A stretch of DNA of 52,043 bases from JBBRTJ01 sp038244535 (GCA_038244535.1 JBBRTJ010000009.1:1-52043); one strand, 5' to 3'; shown: positions 6,692-15,187, counted from the first letter of the stretch. Numbers and translations: made by a program. The notes: generated by a model from the letters alone, not told the origin.

Positions 6692-8052
6692 GCACCGAGA
6701 ACGACCTCCTGCGGCCGGCGATCGAACTGGCCTTCGTCGTCATGCTGAAGGCGAGTCAGGGGCGGCCGCCTGTGCCCGCACCGGCCACGGTGCGTCCCTT
6801 CCTGCGCTTTCAGAAGCTCCCTGACCGTGCCCTGGCACCAGTGCGACGGGCCGTCGAGGCCGATGATGACCTCCGCGAGCGGCTCGCCTCGGTGGTCTCC
6901 GACGACGACCTCGTTGGCCGGGCAGGGTGGCTGTGGCTGCACCGGCCCGAGGGCTGGGATGCCGAGGTCGCAGCCTTGGTCGTCGAGGCCGGCCGTGACG
7001 ACGAGGCCGACCGGGAGACCAAGGACGAGCGGTCGGCCCGCCGCCGCGTCGAAGCCGCAGAACGGGCCGCCATCCACGGCCGGGCGACGGCCGAGGCCGC
7101 CCGATCCGAAGCGGGTGCGGCGCGAGCCGAGCTCGAGCGCGAGCGAAAGCTCCGGCGAGAGGCGGCCGCGGTCGTCGACGGCTTGGAGCGCCGGGTGAAG
7201 CAGCTCGAGGTCGAGCTGCGGTCGGCCCGCCGCAAGCTGGACGATGCCGAGACCCAGGTCGGCACGCTGGTCGTCGGTGCCGCCGAGGCGCAGGCCCGTG
7301 CCGTCGAGCTCGAGGCGGCGCTTCTCGCCGCGGCGGTCGATGCCCCCGTCGGTCCCGTCGTTGCGCAGCCCTCCGGGGTCGCACCCGAGGCCCGCGCGCC
7401 AGGCGTGCCGCTCGATGCCGAGCTGCTGTCGTCGGCGCTGCGGCGTGCCGCGGGGGCGACTGCCGCGCTCGGAAGGGCGCTGGCCGATGCCGCCGTCGCG
7501 GTCGGGCCGGCTTGTGCTGGTGGGGACGACATCGCTCCGGGACCGGCGGACGACGTGCGGGGCGATCGTGAGCGGACGGTGGCTCGGCCCCGCCGCGAGC
7601 CGCTCCGGTTGCCGGGCGGGGTGTTCGCCGACAGCGTCGAGGCGGCCGAGGTCCTGGTGCGCCGCCCCGGCACGCTCGTGGTGGTCGACGGCTACAACGT
7701 CGCGATGCTGGGCTGGCCCGGTCTCGGGCTGGCCGAACAGCGAGGCCGTCTTCTCGACGCGCTCGACGAGCTGAACGCCCGCTTCGGCACCACGATCCAC
7801 GTCGTGTTCGACGGGGCCGAGGTCGATGGTCCGGCGGCATCGAGCGCCCGGGCCGGGCGGCGCCACGTCCGCGTCGAGTTCTCGCCGCCCGGGGTCATCG
7901 CCGACGAGGTCATCGTCGAGCTGGTGCGGGCGCTCCCGGTCGAGCGGGCCGTCGTCGTGGCCACCAACGACGGTGAGGTGCGCACCCGCTGTCGGGCCGT
8001 GGGGGCCAACCTGCTGTCATCGGCCCAGCTGCTGGCCGTCGCTCGGCGCTGA
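6688..8052 (+). CDS. NYN-domain (YacP/PIN-like) RNase-like protein with coiled coil
   Basis: Three parts are visible: an N-terminal conserved helical region (LRPAIELAFVVM, then VRPFLRFQKLP and GRAGWLWLHRP), a long charged coiled coil rich in Ala, Glu and Arg (about residues 110-220), and a C-terminal NYN domain starting at VVVDGYNVAML with acidic sites VFDGAE, IADEVIVE and VATNDGEV. NYN/YacP proteins are PIN-like nucleases acting on RNA. The frame is open further upstream, but that part overlaps the zinc-ribbon gene and looks like a shadow. The CTG at 6688 overlaps the previous stop (CTGA) and keeps the conserved N-terminus; the first ordinary start, ATG 6742, would cut into it. About 454 aa. 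Start uncertain, family firm. Confidence 0.85.
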   Translation: MSTENDLLRPAIELAFVVMLKASQGRPPVPAPATVRPFLRFQKLPDRALAPVRRAVEADDDLRERLASVVSDDDLVGRAGWLWLHRPEGWDAEVAALVVEAGRDDEADRETKDERSARRRVEAAERAAIHGRATAEAARSEAGAARAELERERKLRREAAAVVDGLERRVKQLEVELRSARRKLDDAETQVGTLVVGAAEAQARAVELEAALLAAAVDAPVGPVVAQPSGVAPEARAPGVPLDAELLSSALRRAAGATAALGRALADAAVAVGPACAGGDDIAPGPADDVRGDRERTVARPRREPLRLPGGVFADSVEAAEVLVRRPGTLVVVDGYNVAMLGWPGLGLAEQRGRLLDALDELNARFGTTIHVVFDGAEVDGPAASSARAGRRHVRVEFSPPGVIADEVIVELVRALPVERAVVVATNDGEVRTRCRAVGANLLSSAQLLAVARR

Positions 8053-8141
8053 CGGTCCGCTCTGGCGTCGTTGGCAACCCTGTCACAGGCGTCGTTCATG
8101 ATCGCTCTGGGTGGAGCCCGAGCAACCCGGAGGACCGGCCA

Positions 8142-8342
8142 ATGTCCACGTCAACCATCACCATCTCTTGCGACGACTGCGCCATGCAGCACACGACCGC
8201 GTGCGAGGACTGCGTGGTCACCTTCCTGTGTGAGCGCGTCCCCGGCGCAGTGGTGATCGACGTCAACGAGATCCGGGCGGTGCGCCTGCTGTCGTCGGCC
8301 GGCCTCGTCCCCGAGCTGCGCCATCGCCGACGGCTGGCCTGA
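8142..8342 (+). CDS. Small Cys-rich protein, unknown function
   Basis: A 66-aa protein whose N-terminal half carries CDDC, CEDC and a further C (C-x2-C-x7-C-x2-C-x6-C, residues 10-31), probably a zinc or Fe-S site, followed by a basic tail (RHRRRLA). CGGAGGA 5-10 nt upstream is a good ribosome-binding site and fixes the ATG at 8142. It lies alone between the NYN gene and queG. No known family could be named. Confidence 0.7.
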   Translation: MSTSTITISCDDCAMQHTTACEDCVVTFLCERVPGAVVIDVNEIRAVRLLSSAGLVPELRHRRRLA

Positions 8343-8355
8343 GCCGGACTGGCCC

Positions 8356-8381
8356 GCTCCGTCGCGAAGTTGTCACGGAGC
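8356..8381 (+). terminator. Terminator-like hairpin
   Basis: GCTCCGT at 8356-8362 pairs with ACGGAGC at 8375-8381 across a 12-nt loop, just after the small Cys-rich gene and before queG. There is no T-tract. Confidence 0.4.
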
Positions 8382-8435
8382 AGCGACGTGGCGACTGAAA
8401 GCGGTGCGACGGCCCGGCCGGTACGGTCGTGGCCC

Positions 8436-9494
8436 GTGCCGTTGAGCGTCTCCTCCGATGCCTCGCTCGCTGACGAGCTCATCGCGCTCGGACGGGCCGA
8501 AGGCCTCGATGCGGTCGGGATCGCCCCCGCGCTGCCGTTCGAGCGAGCGCGGCATGCCATCGACGAGCGCCGGGCCGCCGGCTTCGACGCCGGCATGGCC
8601 TTCACCTTCAAGAACCCTGCCCGCTCGACCACCCCCGCCAGGGCGGTGGCCAACGCCCAGGCGATCGTCGTCGGCGCCCGCCGCTACGCGCAGGGAGCGC
8701 TCGACGAGGCGCTGCCGCCGGCGTCGGGTCGCATCGCCCGCTACGCCCGAGCCGACCACTATGCGCCGCTGCGAGCGGCACTGTGGGTCCTGGCCCGGCG
8801 ACTCCGGGCCGATGGCCACCGGGCCGTGGTGTTCGCCGACGACAACTCTTTGGTCGACCGAGAGGCCGCCTACCTGGCCGGCCTCGGCTGGTACGGCAAG
8901 AGCAGCAACCTGCTGCTGCCCGGCCAGGGGTCGTGGTTCGTTCTGGGGTCGGTGGTCACCGATGCTGCGCTGCCCACTGCCAAGGAGCCCATGGCCGATG
9001 GCTGCGGTCCCTGCCGACGCTGCCTCGACGGGTGCCCCACCGGCGCCATCGTGGCCCCGGGAGTGGTCGACGCGCGGCGGTGCCTGGCGTGGCTCGTCCA
9101 ACGCCCCGGCTCGTTCCCCGTCGAGCACCGCGTCGCCCTGCACGACCGCCTCTACGGCTGTGACGACTGCCAGGAGGTCTGCCCCCCGAACCGTCGTGGC
9201 GACGCCCCGTCAGACCCTTCGGTGGCCGGCACCGATCTCCTCTGGCTCCTGTCGGCGTCCGACGACGAGGTGCTGGCCCGCCACGGACGCTGGTACATCG
9301 CCGAGCGTGACCCGCGCTGGCTGCGCCGCAACGCCTTGGTGGCGCTCGGCAACACGGCTCCGGTCGACGACGAGGGCGTCGTGACCGCAATCGACCGGTG
9401 GCGCCAAGGGGGCGACCCGATGCTCGCCGAGCACGCGACCTGGGCGCTCGCCCGTCTCGCCGAACGCACCGCCCTTGCCGCGACGGGTCGTTGA
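8436..9494 (+). CDS. queG: Epoxyqueuosine reductase
   Basis: The 352-aa enzyme catalyses the last step of queuosine synthesis in tRNA and uses cobalamin and two [4Fe-4S] clusters. Both cluster motifs are clear: CGPCRRCLDGCP and CDDCQEVCPPN, with a further cysteine between them. The substrate-site block LVDREAAYLAGLGWYGKSSNLLL is typical of QueG. A HEAT-like helical tail follows (residues about 290-350). The GTG at 8436 is preferred over the upstream ATG-like start at 8370 because TACGGT at 8422-8427 lies 8 nt before it (leaderless). The mannosyltransferase starts one base after its stop. Other queuosine genes are not in the window. Confidence 0.94.
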   Translation: MPLSVSSDASLADELIALGRAEGLDAVGIAPALPFERARHAIDERRAAGFDAGMAFTFKNPARSTTPARAVANAQAIVVGARRYAQGALDEALPPASGRIARYARADHYAPLRAALWVLARRLRADGHRAVVFADDNSLVDREAAYLAGLGWYGKSSNLLLPGQGSWFVLGSVVTDAALPTAKEPMADGCGPCRRCLDGCPTGAIVAPGVVDARRCLAWLVQRPGSFPVEHRVALHDRLYGCDDCQEVCPPNRRGDAPSDPSVAGTDLLWLLSASDDEVLARHGRWYIAERDPRWLRRNALVALGNTAPVDDEGVVTAIDRWRQGGDPMLAEHATWALARLAERTALAATGR

Positions 9495-9495
9495 C

Positions 9496-10623
9496 GTGCG
9501 CCGCCACCTGCTCGTCACCAACGACTTCCCCCCGAAGGTCGGGGGCATCCAGAGCTACCTGTGGGAGCTGTGGCGGCGCCTCCCGCCCCAGTCGTTCTCG
9601 GTGCTCACCACGCCGCACGCCGGCGCCACCCAGTTCGATGCCGACCAGCCGTTCCGCGTCGTTCGGACCCGTCAGCCCGTGCTGCTCCCCGAGCCATGGT
9701 TGGTCGGCCAGGTCAACGCCCTCGCCGACGAGCTCGACGTGCACCTGGTCGTCCTCGACCCGGCCCTCCCGGTCGGCGCGATCGGGCGTCGCCTACAGCG
9801 CCCGTACGGCGTCGTCCTCCACGGCGCCGAGGTGACGGTTCCCGGCCGCCTCCCGGGCTCCAAGCAGCTCCTCGGCCGCGTCCTGCGAGGCGCCGAGCTG
9901 GTCATCGCCGCGGGCGGTTACCCGGCTGTCGAAGGCGAGCACGCGGCGGGGCGGCCCCTGCCCACGGTGGTCGTGCCGCCCGGCGTCGACGTCGAACGGT
10001 TCCGGCCCCTCGACGATGCCGGCCGCGCGGCTGCCCGTGTCCGCCTCGGGCTGCCAGTCGACGGGCCACTCGTGGTCAGCGTCAGCCGGCTCGTGCCCCG
10101 AAAGGGAATGGACGTCCTGATCGAGGCTGCCGCCCGGCTGGCCCCGCACCACCCCGGGCTGACGTTCGTGATCGGTGGCGGTGGTCGCGACCACGACCGT
10201 CTCGAACGGCTGGTCGCCCGCACGGGTGCCCCGGTGCGCCTCCTCGGCCGCTTCGCCGAGGACGACAAGCCCGACCTGCTCGCCTGTGCCGACGTCTTCG
10301 CCATGCTGTGCCGCAACCGGTGGGGCGGCCTCGAGCAGGAGGGGTTCGGCATCGTGTTCGTCGAGGCCGCCGCGGCTGGCGTTGCGCAGGTGGCCGGCGA
10401 CAGCGGCGGCGCCGCCGAGGCTGTGATCGACGGCGAGACGGGGTTCGTGGTCGCCCATCCCACCGACCCCGACGCGGTTGCGGCGGCCATCGACGCGTTG
10501 CTCCTCGACCCTGATCGGGCCCGCTCGATGGGCGTGGCCGCTCGCCGTCGCGTCGAGTCCGACTTCACCTACGAGGTCCTCGCCGGCCGCCTCGGTCGGG
10601 CGCTAGGAGCGCTGGCAGGATGA
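9496..10623 (+). CDS. pimB: GT4 glycosyltransferase, PimB-like mannosyltransferase
   Basis: This 375-aa GT-B enzyme resembles the second mannosyltransferase of phosphatidylinositol mannoside synthesis (mycobacterial Rv2188c). Visible are the N-terminal loop TNDFPPKVGGIQSY, the hinge PPGVDVERFRP, the donor-site SVSRLVPRKGMDVLI, and the EGFGIVFVEAAAAG motif with the E-x7-E pair. It acts at the cytoplasmic face of the membrane using GDP-mannose; the exact acceptor is inferred. GTG 9496 directly follows the queG stop. The next gene overlaps through ATGA at 10620. Neighbouring SRPBCC and ArsA-like genes match the mycobacterial gene order, supporting the PimB call. Confidence 0.85.
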   Translation: MRRHLLVTNDFPPKVGGIQSYLWELWRRLPPQSFSVLTTPHAGATQFDADQPFRVVRTRQPVLLPEPWLVGQVNALADELDVHLVVLDPALPVGAIGRRLQRPYGVVLHGAEVTVPGRLPGSKQLLGRVLRGAELVIAAGGYPAVEGEHAAGRPLPTVVVPPGVDVERFRPLDDAGRAAARVRLGLPVDGPLVVSVSRLVPRKGMDVLIEAAARLAPHHPGLTFVIGGGGRDHDRLERLVARTGAPVRLLGRFAEDDKPDLLACADVFAMLCRNRWGGLEQEGFGIVFVEAAAAGVAQVAGDSGGAAEAVIDGETGFVVAHPTDPDAVAAAIDALLLDPDRARSMGVAARRRVESDFTYEVLAGRLGRALGALAG

Positions 10624-11108
10624 GCGCTGTGGCTGGCATCCGAGCACTCACGGGGTTCCGCATCGTCCTCGCCTCGTGGGCGCTCACCGCGGTGTTCACT
10701 GTCAGCGCGGCACTGGCCGTCGCCGATCCCGACCGCTTCATGCCCCAGGGCGTGGCGGTCGACCTGGCCCTCTTCGCGGTCGGCTGCGCCACGTTCTTCT
10801 GGGCCTACGCCCTGGCCGTGCAGCGCAGCCGCATCGACGCCATCGGGATCGGTGGCCTTTTCTTCCTGGCCGGTCCCACCGCCCCGACGGCGGTGAAGTG
10901 GCACCTGCTCGGGTCATGGGCAGCTCAAGGGGTCGTGGCGGTGGCCGCCGCGTCGTTGCGCCCGTTCACCGCGGTGGCCTTTGCCGTGCTGGCGCCGATG
11001 GCCGGTCTGGGCCTGTGCGGGTTGTGGGCTGCCAAGTACGGGACCTTTGGCCCACGCGCAGTCCGCCCGAAGCGCGTCGCCGTAGGCCAGAATGGAGCCC
11101 ATGGCTGA
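10620..11108 (+). CDS. Small integral membrane protein
   Basis: A 162-aa protein with about four transmembrane helices (residues 8-35, 46-66, 76-96 and 100-135) and a short basic C-terminus. No catalytic motif is seen. The ATGA overlap with the PimB-like gene indicates translational coupling. A small membrane protein at the same place in mycobacteria makes a link with envelope lipid synthesis plausible, though this is inference. The 3' end overlaps the start region of the SRPBCC gene. Confidence 0.75.
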   Translation: MSAVAGIRALTGFRIVLASWALTAVFTVSAALAVADPDRFMPQGVAVDLALFAVGCATFFWAYALAVQRSRIDAIGIGGLFFLAGPTAPTAVKWHLLGSWAAQGVVAVAAASLRPFTAVAFAVLAPMAGLGLCGLWAAKYGTFGPRAVRPKRVAVGQNGAHG

Positions 11109-11553
11109 CGCCGCTGTCCAGACGATCACCATCGCCGCGCCGCCCGAGCTGTGCTTCGCGGTAGCTGTCGACTTCCCGACCTACCCCGAGTGGGCACCAG
11201 ACGTGAAGCAAGCCGTGGTCGTGCAGGCCGACGAGCTGGGCCGAGCCACCGAGGTGTCGTTCACTGCGGCCGCCCTTGGTCGCAGCGCGCGCTACGTCCT
11301 CCACTACGACTACGCCACGGCGCCGGCCGAGCTGTCGTGGAAGCTGGTCTCCGGTGACATCACCCGAGCCATCGACGGCTCGTATCGCTTCCTGCCCTCG
11401 GTCAGCGAGCCCGGTGGCACCGACGTCATCTACGAGCTCAGCATCGAGCTCGTCGTGCCCTTGCCCGGCTTCGTCAAGCGTCGGGCCGAGGTGCGCATCC
11501 TGAACACCGTCAAGGAGCTGAAGACCCGCGTCGAAGCTCTCGCCTCGGCGTGA
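11101..11553 (+). CDS. SRPBCC/START-like polyketide-cyclase family protein
   Basis: A 150-aa helix-grip-fold protein: AVQTITIAAPPELCFAVAVD forms the first strand and helix, followed by the typical FPTYPEWAPDV segment, an antiparallel sheet and the long C-terminal helix VKRRAEVRILNTVKELKTRVEAL. These domains bind hydrophobic ligands. It resembles mycobacterial Rv2185c and streptomycete equivalents that also sit beside an ArsA-like ATPase. ATG 11101 is preferred over ATG 11092 because similar proteins begin near MADAAVQ; both lie in the end of the preceding gene. Its stop overlaps the ATPase start (GTGA), so the products may work together. Confidence 0.86.
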   Translation: MADAAVQTITIAAPPELCFAVAVDFPTYPEWAPDVKQAVVVQADELGRATEVSFTAAALGRSARYVLHYDYATAPAELSWKLVSGDITRAIDGSYRFLPSVSEPGGTDVIYELSIELVVPLPGFVKRRAEVRILNTVKELKTRVEALASA

Positions 11554-12737
11554 CCCCAGCCGCCCCGCGGCTCCTGCTGCTCACCGGCAAGGGCGGGGTG
11601 GGCAAGACCACGACGTCGGCCGCCACGGCGCTGGCGTGCGCCGATCGGGGGCTGCGCACCCTCGTGCTGTCGACCGACCCCGCGCACTCGCTGGCCGATG
11701 CCTTCGACGTCCGGCTCGGCACTGAGCCCACGGCGGTCGCACCCCTGCTCGACGGGCAGCAACTCGACACCCGCGTCCGCCTCGAGGAGAGCTGGGGGGA
11801 CATCCGCACCTACCTGTCCTCCGTGCTCGACTGGGTCGGCGTCGACGCGATCGAGGCCGAGGAGCTCACCGTCCTGCCCGGTCTCGACGAGCTGCTGGCC
11901 CTCACCGACCTGGTCGGCCACGCGGCGGGGGGCCGCTATGACGTCGTCGTCGTCGACTGCGCCCCGACGGCCGAGACGTTGCGCCTGCTGTCGCTCCCCG
12001 AGGTGCTCGGCTGGTGGATGGATCGGCTGTTCCCCCTCAGCCAACGGCTCACCAAGACGCTCGGTCCTGCCGTGCGCCAGCTCGCCGGTGGCGTGCCCAT
12101 CGCCGGCGACGACGTGTTCTCAGCAGTGCGCCGGCTCTACGACCGCCTGGCTGCCGTGCGCGCCCTGCTCGCCGACGCCGATCAGACGTCGGTGCGGTTG
12201 GTGGTCAACCCCGAGCGGGTCGTCATCGCCGAGGCTCGTCGCACCGCCACGTACCTCGGCCTGTTCGGGTACGGCGTCGACGCGGTGGTGGTCAACCGGC
12301 TGCTCCCAGCCGAGGTGACCGATCCGTGGTTCGCCCGGTGGCAGGACGCTCACGCCGAGCACCTCGCCGACATCGAGTCGGGGTTCGCCCCACTGCCCGT
12401 GCTGCGCTCCTACCTCGCGGCCGACGAACCGGTGGGCGTCGAGCGGCTGAGGGCCTTTGCCGCCGCGCTCTACGGCGAGCTCGACCCCTCGGCCCGCCTC
12501 CACCAGGGCGAGGTGATGCGGGTGACCCGGCTCGAGGGCGGGGCGTCGGCGCTGACGCTGGAGCTGCCGTTCTCGGATCGCAAGGACCTTCGCCTCGTGC
12601 GCCGCAACGACGAGCTCGTGGTCACCATCGGTCCGTACCGCAGGGCGCTGCTGCTCCCCGATGCGCTGCGGGCCCGCGCTGTCACCGATGCTGAGCTCGA
12701 CGGGGGTCGCCTCGTGGTCACCTTTGGCCCCCGCTGA
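11550..12737 (+). CDS. ArsA/Get3-like P-loop ATPase with C-terminal HSP20-like domain
   Basis: The 395-aa protein has a deviant Walker A GKGGVGKT at residues 13-20, switch I LSTDPAHSLADAFDV, the VVVDCAPTAETLRLL switch II region, and a C-terminal all-beta ArsA_HSP20-like domain (about residues 315-395). No cysteine triad for arsenite and no arsenic genes are nearby, so an arsenite pump role is unlikely. A Get3-like membrane-protein or lipid-linked function is possible. It matches mycobacterial Rv2184c and is coupled through GTGA to the SRPBCC gene. Its true substrate is unknown. Confidence 0.88.
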   Translation: MTPAAPRLLLLTGKGGVGKTTTSAATALACADRGLRTLVLSTDPAHSLADAFDVRLGTEPTAVAPLLDGQQLDTRVRLEESWGDIRTYLSSVLDWVGVDAIEAEELTVLPGLDELLALTDLVGHAAGGRYDVVVVDCAPTAETLRLLSLPEVLGWWMDRLFPLSQRLTKTLGPAVRQLAGGVPIAGDDVFSAVRRLYDRLAAVRALLADADQTSVRLVVNPERVVIAEARRTATYLGLFGYGVDAVVVNRLLPAEVTDPWFARWQDAHAEHLADIESGFAPLPVLRSYLAADEPVGVERLRAFAAALYGELDPSARLHQGEVMRVTRLEGGASALTLELPFSDRKDLRLVRRNDELVVTIGPYRRALLLPDALRARAVTDAELDGGRLVVTFGPR

Positions 12738-12770
12738 GCTTCCTCTCCGGTGGCGGTAGCGTCGGGATCG

Positions 12771-13058
12771 ATGGCTGACGACAACGTCTCGGGGATGGAG
12801 CAGCTGCAGGCGGCTGCGCTCACGGCGATCCGAGCGGGCCAGGCCTTCCTCCAAGCGGCCGAGCACCTGGTGGCCAACCCCGAGTCGGCCGCGCAGCTCG
12901 CGTCGATGGTGGCGATGCTGGCCAAGGCCGCCATGAGCACGGTCGTGCCGCCGGCGGCGCCGCCCGCCTCGCCCTCCGCCTCGCCCGCCGCCGATGTCAC
13001 CGAGGCGACGGGGCTCGACGACGTCGATCCGGGCTTCGAACGCATCGACGTTCGATGA
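12771..13058 (+). CDS. Small Ala-rich helical protein, unknown
   Basis: A 95-aa protein with a helical N-terminal half (MEQLQAAALTAIRAGQAFLQ and a second helix), a Pro/Ala/Ser linker and an acidic end (DDVDPGFERIDV). The ATG at 12771 lies 8 nt after TAGCGT (12757-12762), a leaderless arrangement; the frame is open from 12750. A short conserved protein commonly sits behind the ArsA-like ATPase in Actinobacteria. Function unknown; no membrane segment. Confidence 0.65.
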   Translation: MADDNVSGMEQLQAAALTAIRAGQAFLQAAEHLVANPESAAQLASMVAMLAKAAMSTVVPPAAPPASPSASPAADVTEATGLDDVDPGFERIDVR

Positions 13059-13098
13059 GCAGTTCCACGATCCCACTTCCCCCCACTGGAGGCCGACG

Positions 13099-14217
13099 AT
13101 GACGTCGATCACCGAAGACACCGTCCGCAAGCTCGCTGCGTTCCGCAGCACGGGGGCGTCCGTGACCACCTGCTACCTCGACGTCGAGTCCCGCCAGCTC
13201 TCCGGGCGCCATGAGCTCGATCGGGGGTTCACCGCGCTGGCCAAGCGAGTCACCGGTGACGACGGCCGGCCAGTGGCGGCGAGCGTCGCCGATGACCTCA
13301 CCCGCATGGAGCAGCACGTCAAGGCCGGGTTCGGCCGGTCGGGCGTCCGTGGTCTGGCCATGTTCTCGTGCTCCTCGGCGGGTTGGTGGGAGGTGCACGA
13401 GCTCCCGGTGCGTGTCACCGACCAGCTCGTCGTGCAAGAGGCACCGGCGGTGCGCCAGATGGAGGAGATCGTCGACGAGTACGAGCGCTTCGGTGTGCTC
13501 CTCGTCGATCGCCAGCGCGCCCGGATGCTCGTGTTCCACCTCGGGCAGCTCGAAGATCGCAGCGAACTGTTCGATGAGCTCGATCGCAGTGGGGAGGACT
13601 CACGCGACCTCGTCAAGACCCGCTTGTCCCACAAGGCCGACGAACAGCTCAACCACCACCTCAAGCGCGCCGCCCAGGCTGCCTTCGAGGTGCAGCGACG
13701 ATACGGGTTCGAGCGGCTGCTCGTCGGGGGCCCGACCGACGTCGTGGCCGACCTCGAGCGCCACCTGCACCCCTGGCTGCGCGAGCGACTGGCCGACCGT
13801 CTGCACATCTCCGTGACGGCTTCTGACGACCAGGTGCGCACCGCCGCGCTCGAAGTCGAGCGTCAGATCGAGCGTCGCAACGAAGCTGCACTCGTCGGGC
13901 GGCTGCGGGAGGGAAGCGGTGGTGGTCGCGCCGTCGTCGGGCTGGCCGCCACGCTCGGGGCACTGGGTGAGCGCCGGGTCGACGTGCTCCTCGTAGCGCA
14001 CGGGTACTCGGCCGAGGGCTGGCGCTGCGATGGCTGCGTCAGCCTGAGCGCGCTCGGCCGCCGGTGCCCCCGCTGTGGCGCCGACATGGTGATGGTGCCC
14101 GATGTCGTCGAGGACGCCGTCCACGACGCGCTGGCCCAGGGCTGCCGGGTGGAGACCTGCGTCGGCAACGCCGATCTCGACGTCGTGGGGCGCATCGGCG
14201 CACTGCTGCGCTACTGA
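13099..14217 (+). CDS. eRF1-like (baeRF/Balon-related) ribosome-associated protein
   Basis: The 372-aa protein matches bacterial homologues of archaeo-eukaryotic release factor 1. It has an N-terminal domain, a middle domain (LVGGPTDVVADLERHLHPWLRERL) and an eRF1 domain 3-like part (VVGLAATLGALGERRVDVLLV, then GYSAEGWRCDGC...CPRCGADM, a zinc ribbon). No GGQ hydrolysis motif is seen, so peptide release is unlikely. Relatives include mycobacterial Rv2629-type proteins and the hibernation factor Balon. The ATG at 13099 follows GGAGG; the longer frame from 12994 overlaps the previous gene. It is directly followed by the ROK kinase gene. A ribosome-protection role is inferred. Confidence 0.82.
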   Translation: MTSITEDTVRKLAAFRSTGASVTTCYLDVESRQLSGRHELDRGFTALAKRVTGDDGRPVAASVADDLTRMEQHVKAGFGRSGVRGLAMFSCSSAGWWEVHELPVRVTDQLVVQEAPAVRQMEEIVDEYERFGVLLVDRQRARMLVFHLGQLEDRSELFDELDRSGEDSRDLVKTRLSHKADEQLNHHLKRAAQAAFEVQRRYGFERLLVGGPTDVVADLERHLHPWLRERLADRLHISVTASDDQVRTAALEVERQIERRNEAALVGRLREGSGGGRAVVGLAATLGALGERRVDVLLVAHGYSAEGWRCDGCVSLSALGRRCPRCGADMVMVPDVVEDAVHDALAQGCRVETCVGNADLDVVGRIGALLRY

Positions 14218-14218
14218 G

Positions 14219-15178
14219 GTGGCGGCTCGCACCGCGCCGGTCGCACCCGGGCGCACTGGCGGTGTCGATGTCGGTGGCACCAAGACCCTCGGTGTCGTCG
14301 TGCAGCGATCGGGGGCCGTCGAGTGCGAGGAGCGCGCCGCCACCCCCCGAGGAGCTACGGCGATCGTCGACGCCCTCGTCGAGGTCGTGGGGCGCCTGGG
14401 TCCGCTGAGCTTCCTGGGCATCGGCGCCGCAGGCCTCGTCGACGATGTCGGCGTCGTGCGGGCGGCGCCGAACCTCCCCGGGGTGTTTGACCTCCCGCTG
14501 CGCGACCTCGTTGCCGAGCGGCTGGGCATCGACGTGGTGGTGGCCAACGATGCCACCTGCGCGGCCCTGGCCGAGTGGCGCCTGGGAGCGGCCCGAGGCG
14601 CCCACCATGCGGCAGTCATCACGCTCGGCACCGGCATCGGCGGCGGGTTCGTCACCGGCGGGAGCCTGCTGCTCGGCGCCAACGGGTTCGCGGGCGAGCC
14701 GGGCCACATGGTCGTCGATCCGAGCGGACCACGGTGCGTGTGCGGGCAGCGGGGCTGCTGGGAGCGCTACGCGTCCGGGGCCGGGTTGGCCCGCATGGCC
14801 CGAGAGGCGGCGATGGGTGGCCGGCTGGACGCGGTGGTGGCGTCGAGGGGTGGCGACCCGGAGGCGGTGCGGGCCGAAGACCTCGGCCCCGCGGCCCGGG
14901 CCGGCGACGAAGGTGCTCAGGCGGTCTTTGCCGAGTTCGCGAGATGGACGGCGCTCGGCATCGTCAACCTCGTCAACCTGCTCGACCTCGAGGTCGTCGT
15001 GCTCGGCGGTGGGCTGGTGGCCGAAGCCGGGCTCTTCCTGCCCGACGTGCGCCGCTTCGTCGACGAGCTGCTGTACTTCCGGCGGCACCGCCCCTCGACC
15101 CAGATCGTGGCCGCCGAGCTCGGTGATCGCGCCGGGGCCATCGGCGCCGCGCTGCTCCGATCGATCGCGCCCAGCTGA
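14219..15178 (+). CDS. ROK-family glucokinase
   Basis: A 319-aa sugar kinase. GVDVGGTKTLGVVV forms the phosphate loop, VANDATCAALAEWRLGAARG the sugar-binding Asn-Asp region, ITLGTGIGGGFV the second phosphate motif, and GHMVVDPSGPRCVCGQRGCWERYASG carries the ROK zinc motif CxCGxxGCxE. ROK members include ATP glucokinases, fructokinases and repressors; no N-terminal DNA-binding domain is present, so this is a kinase. Streptomycete glkA lies in a comparable setting. The GTG at 14219 is one base after the eRF1-like stop. The donor (ATP or polyphosphate) cannot be read with certainty. Confidence 0.9.
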   Translation: MAARTAPVAPGRTGGVDVGGTKTLGVVVQRSGAVECEERAATPRGATAIVDALVEVVGRLGPLSFLGIGAAGLVDDVGVVRAAPNLPGVFDLPLRDLVAERLGIDVVVANDATCAALAEWRLGAARGAHHAAVITLGTGIGGGFVTGGSLLLGANGFAGEPGHMVVDPSGPRCVCGQRGCWERYASGAGLARMAREAAMGGRLDAVVASRGGDPEAVRAEDLGPAARAGDEGAQAVFAEFARWTALGIVNLVNLLDLEVVVLGGGLVAEAGLFLPDVRRFVDELLYFRRHRPSTQIVAAELGDRAGAIGAALLRSIAPS

Positions 15179-15187
15179 CCCGGTCGA

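Noticed and set aside
11550..12737. Arsenical pump ATPase
   Set aside because: There is one ATPase half, no cysteine arsenite site and no ars genes nearby; the locus matches a non-arsenic actinobacterial family.
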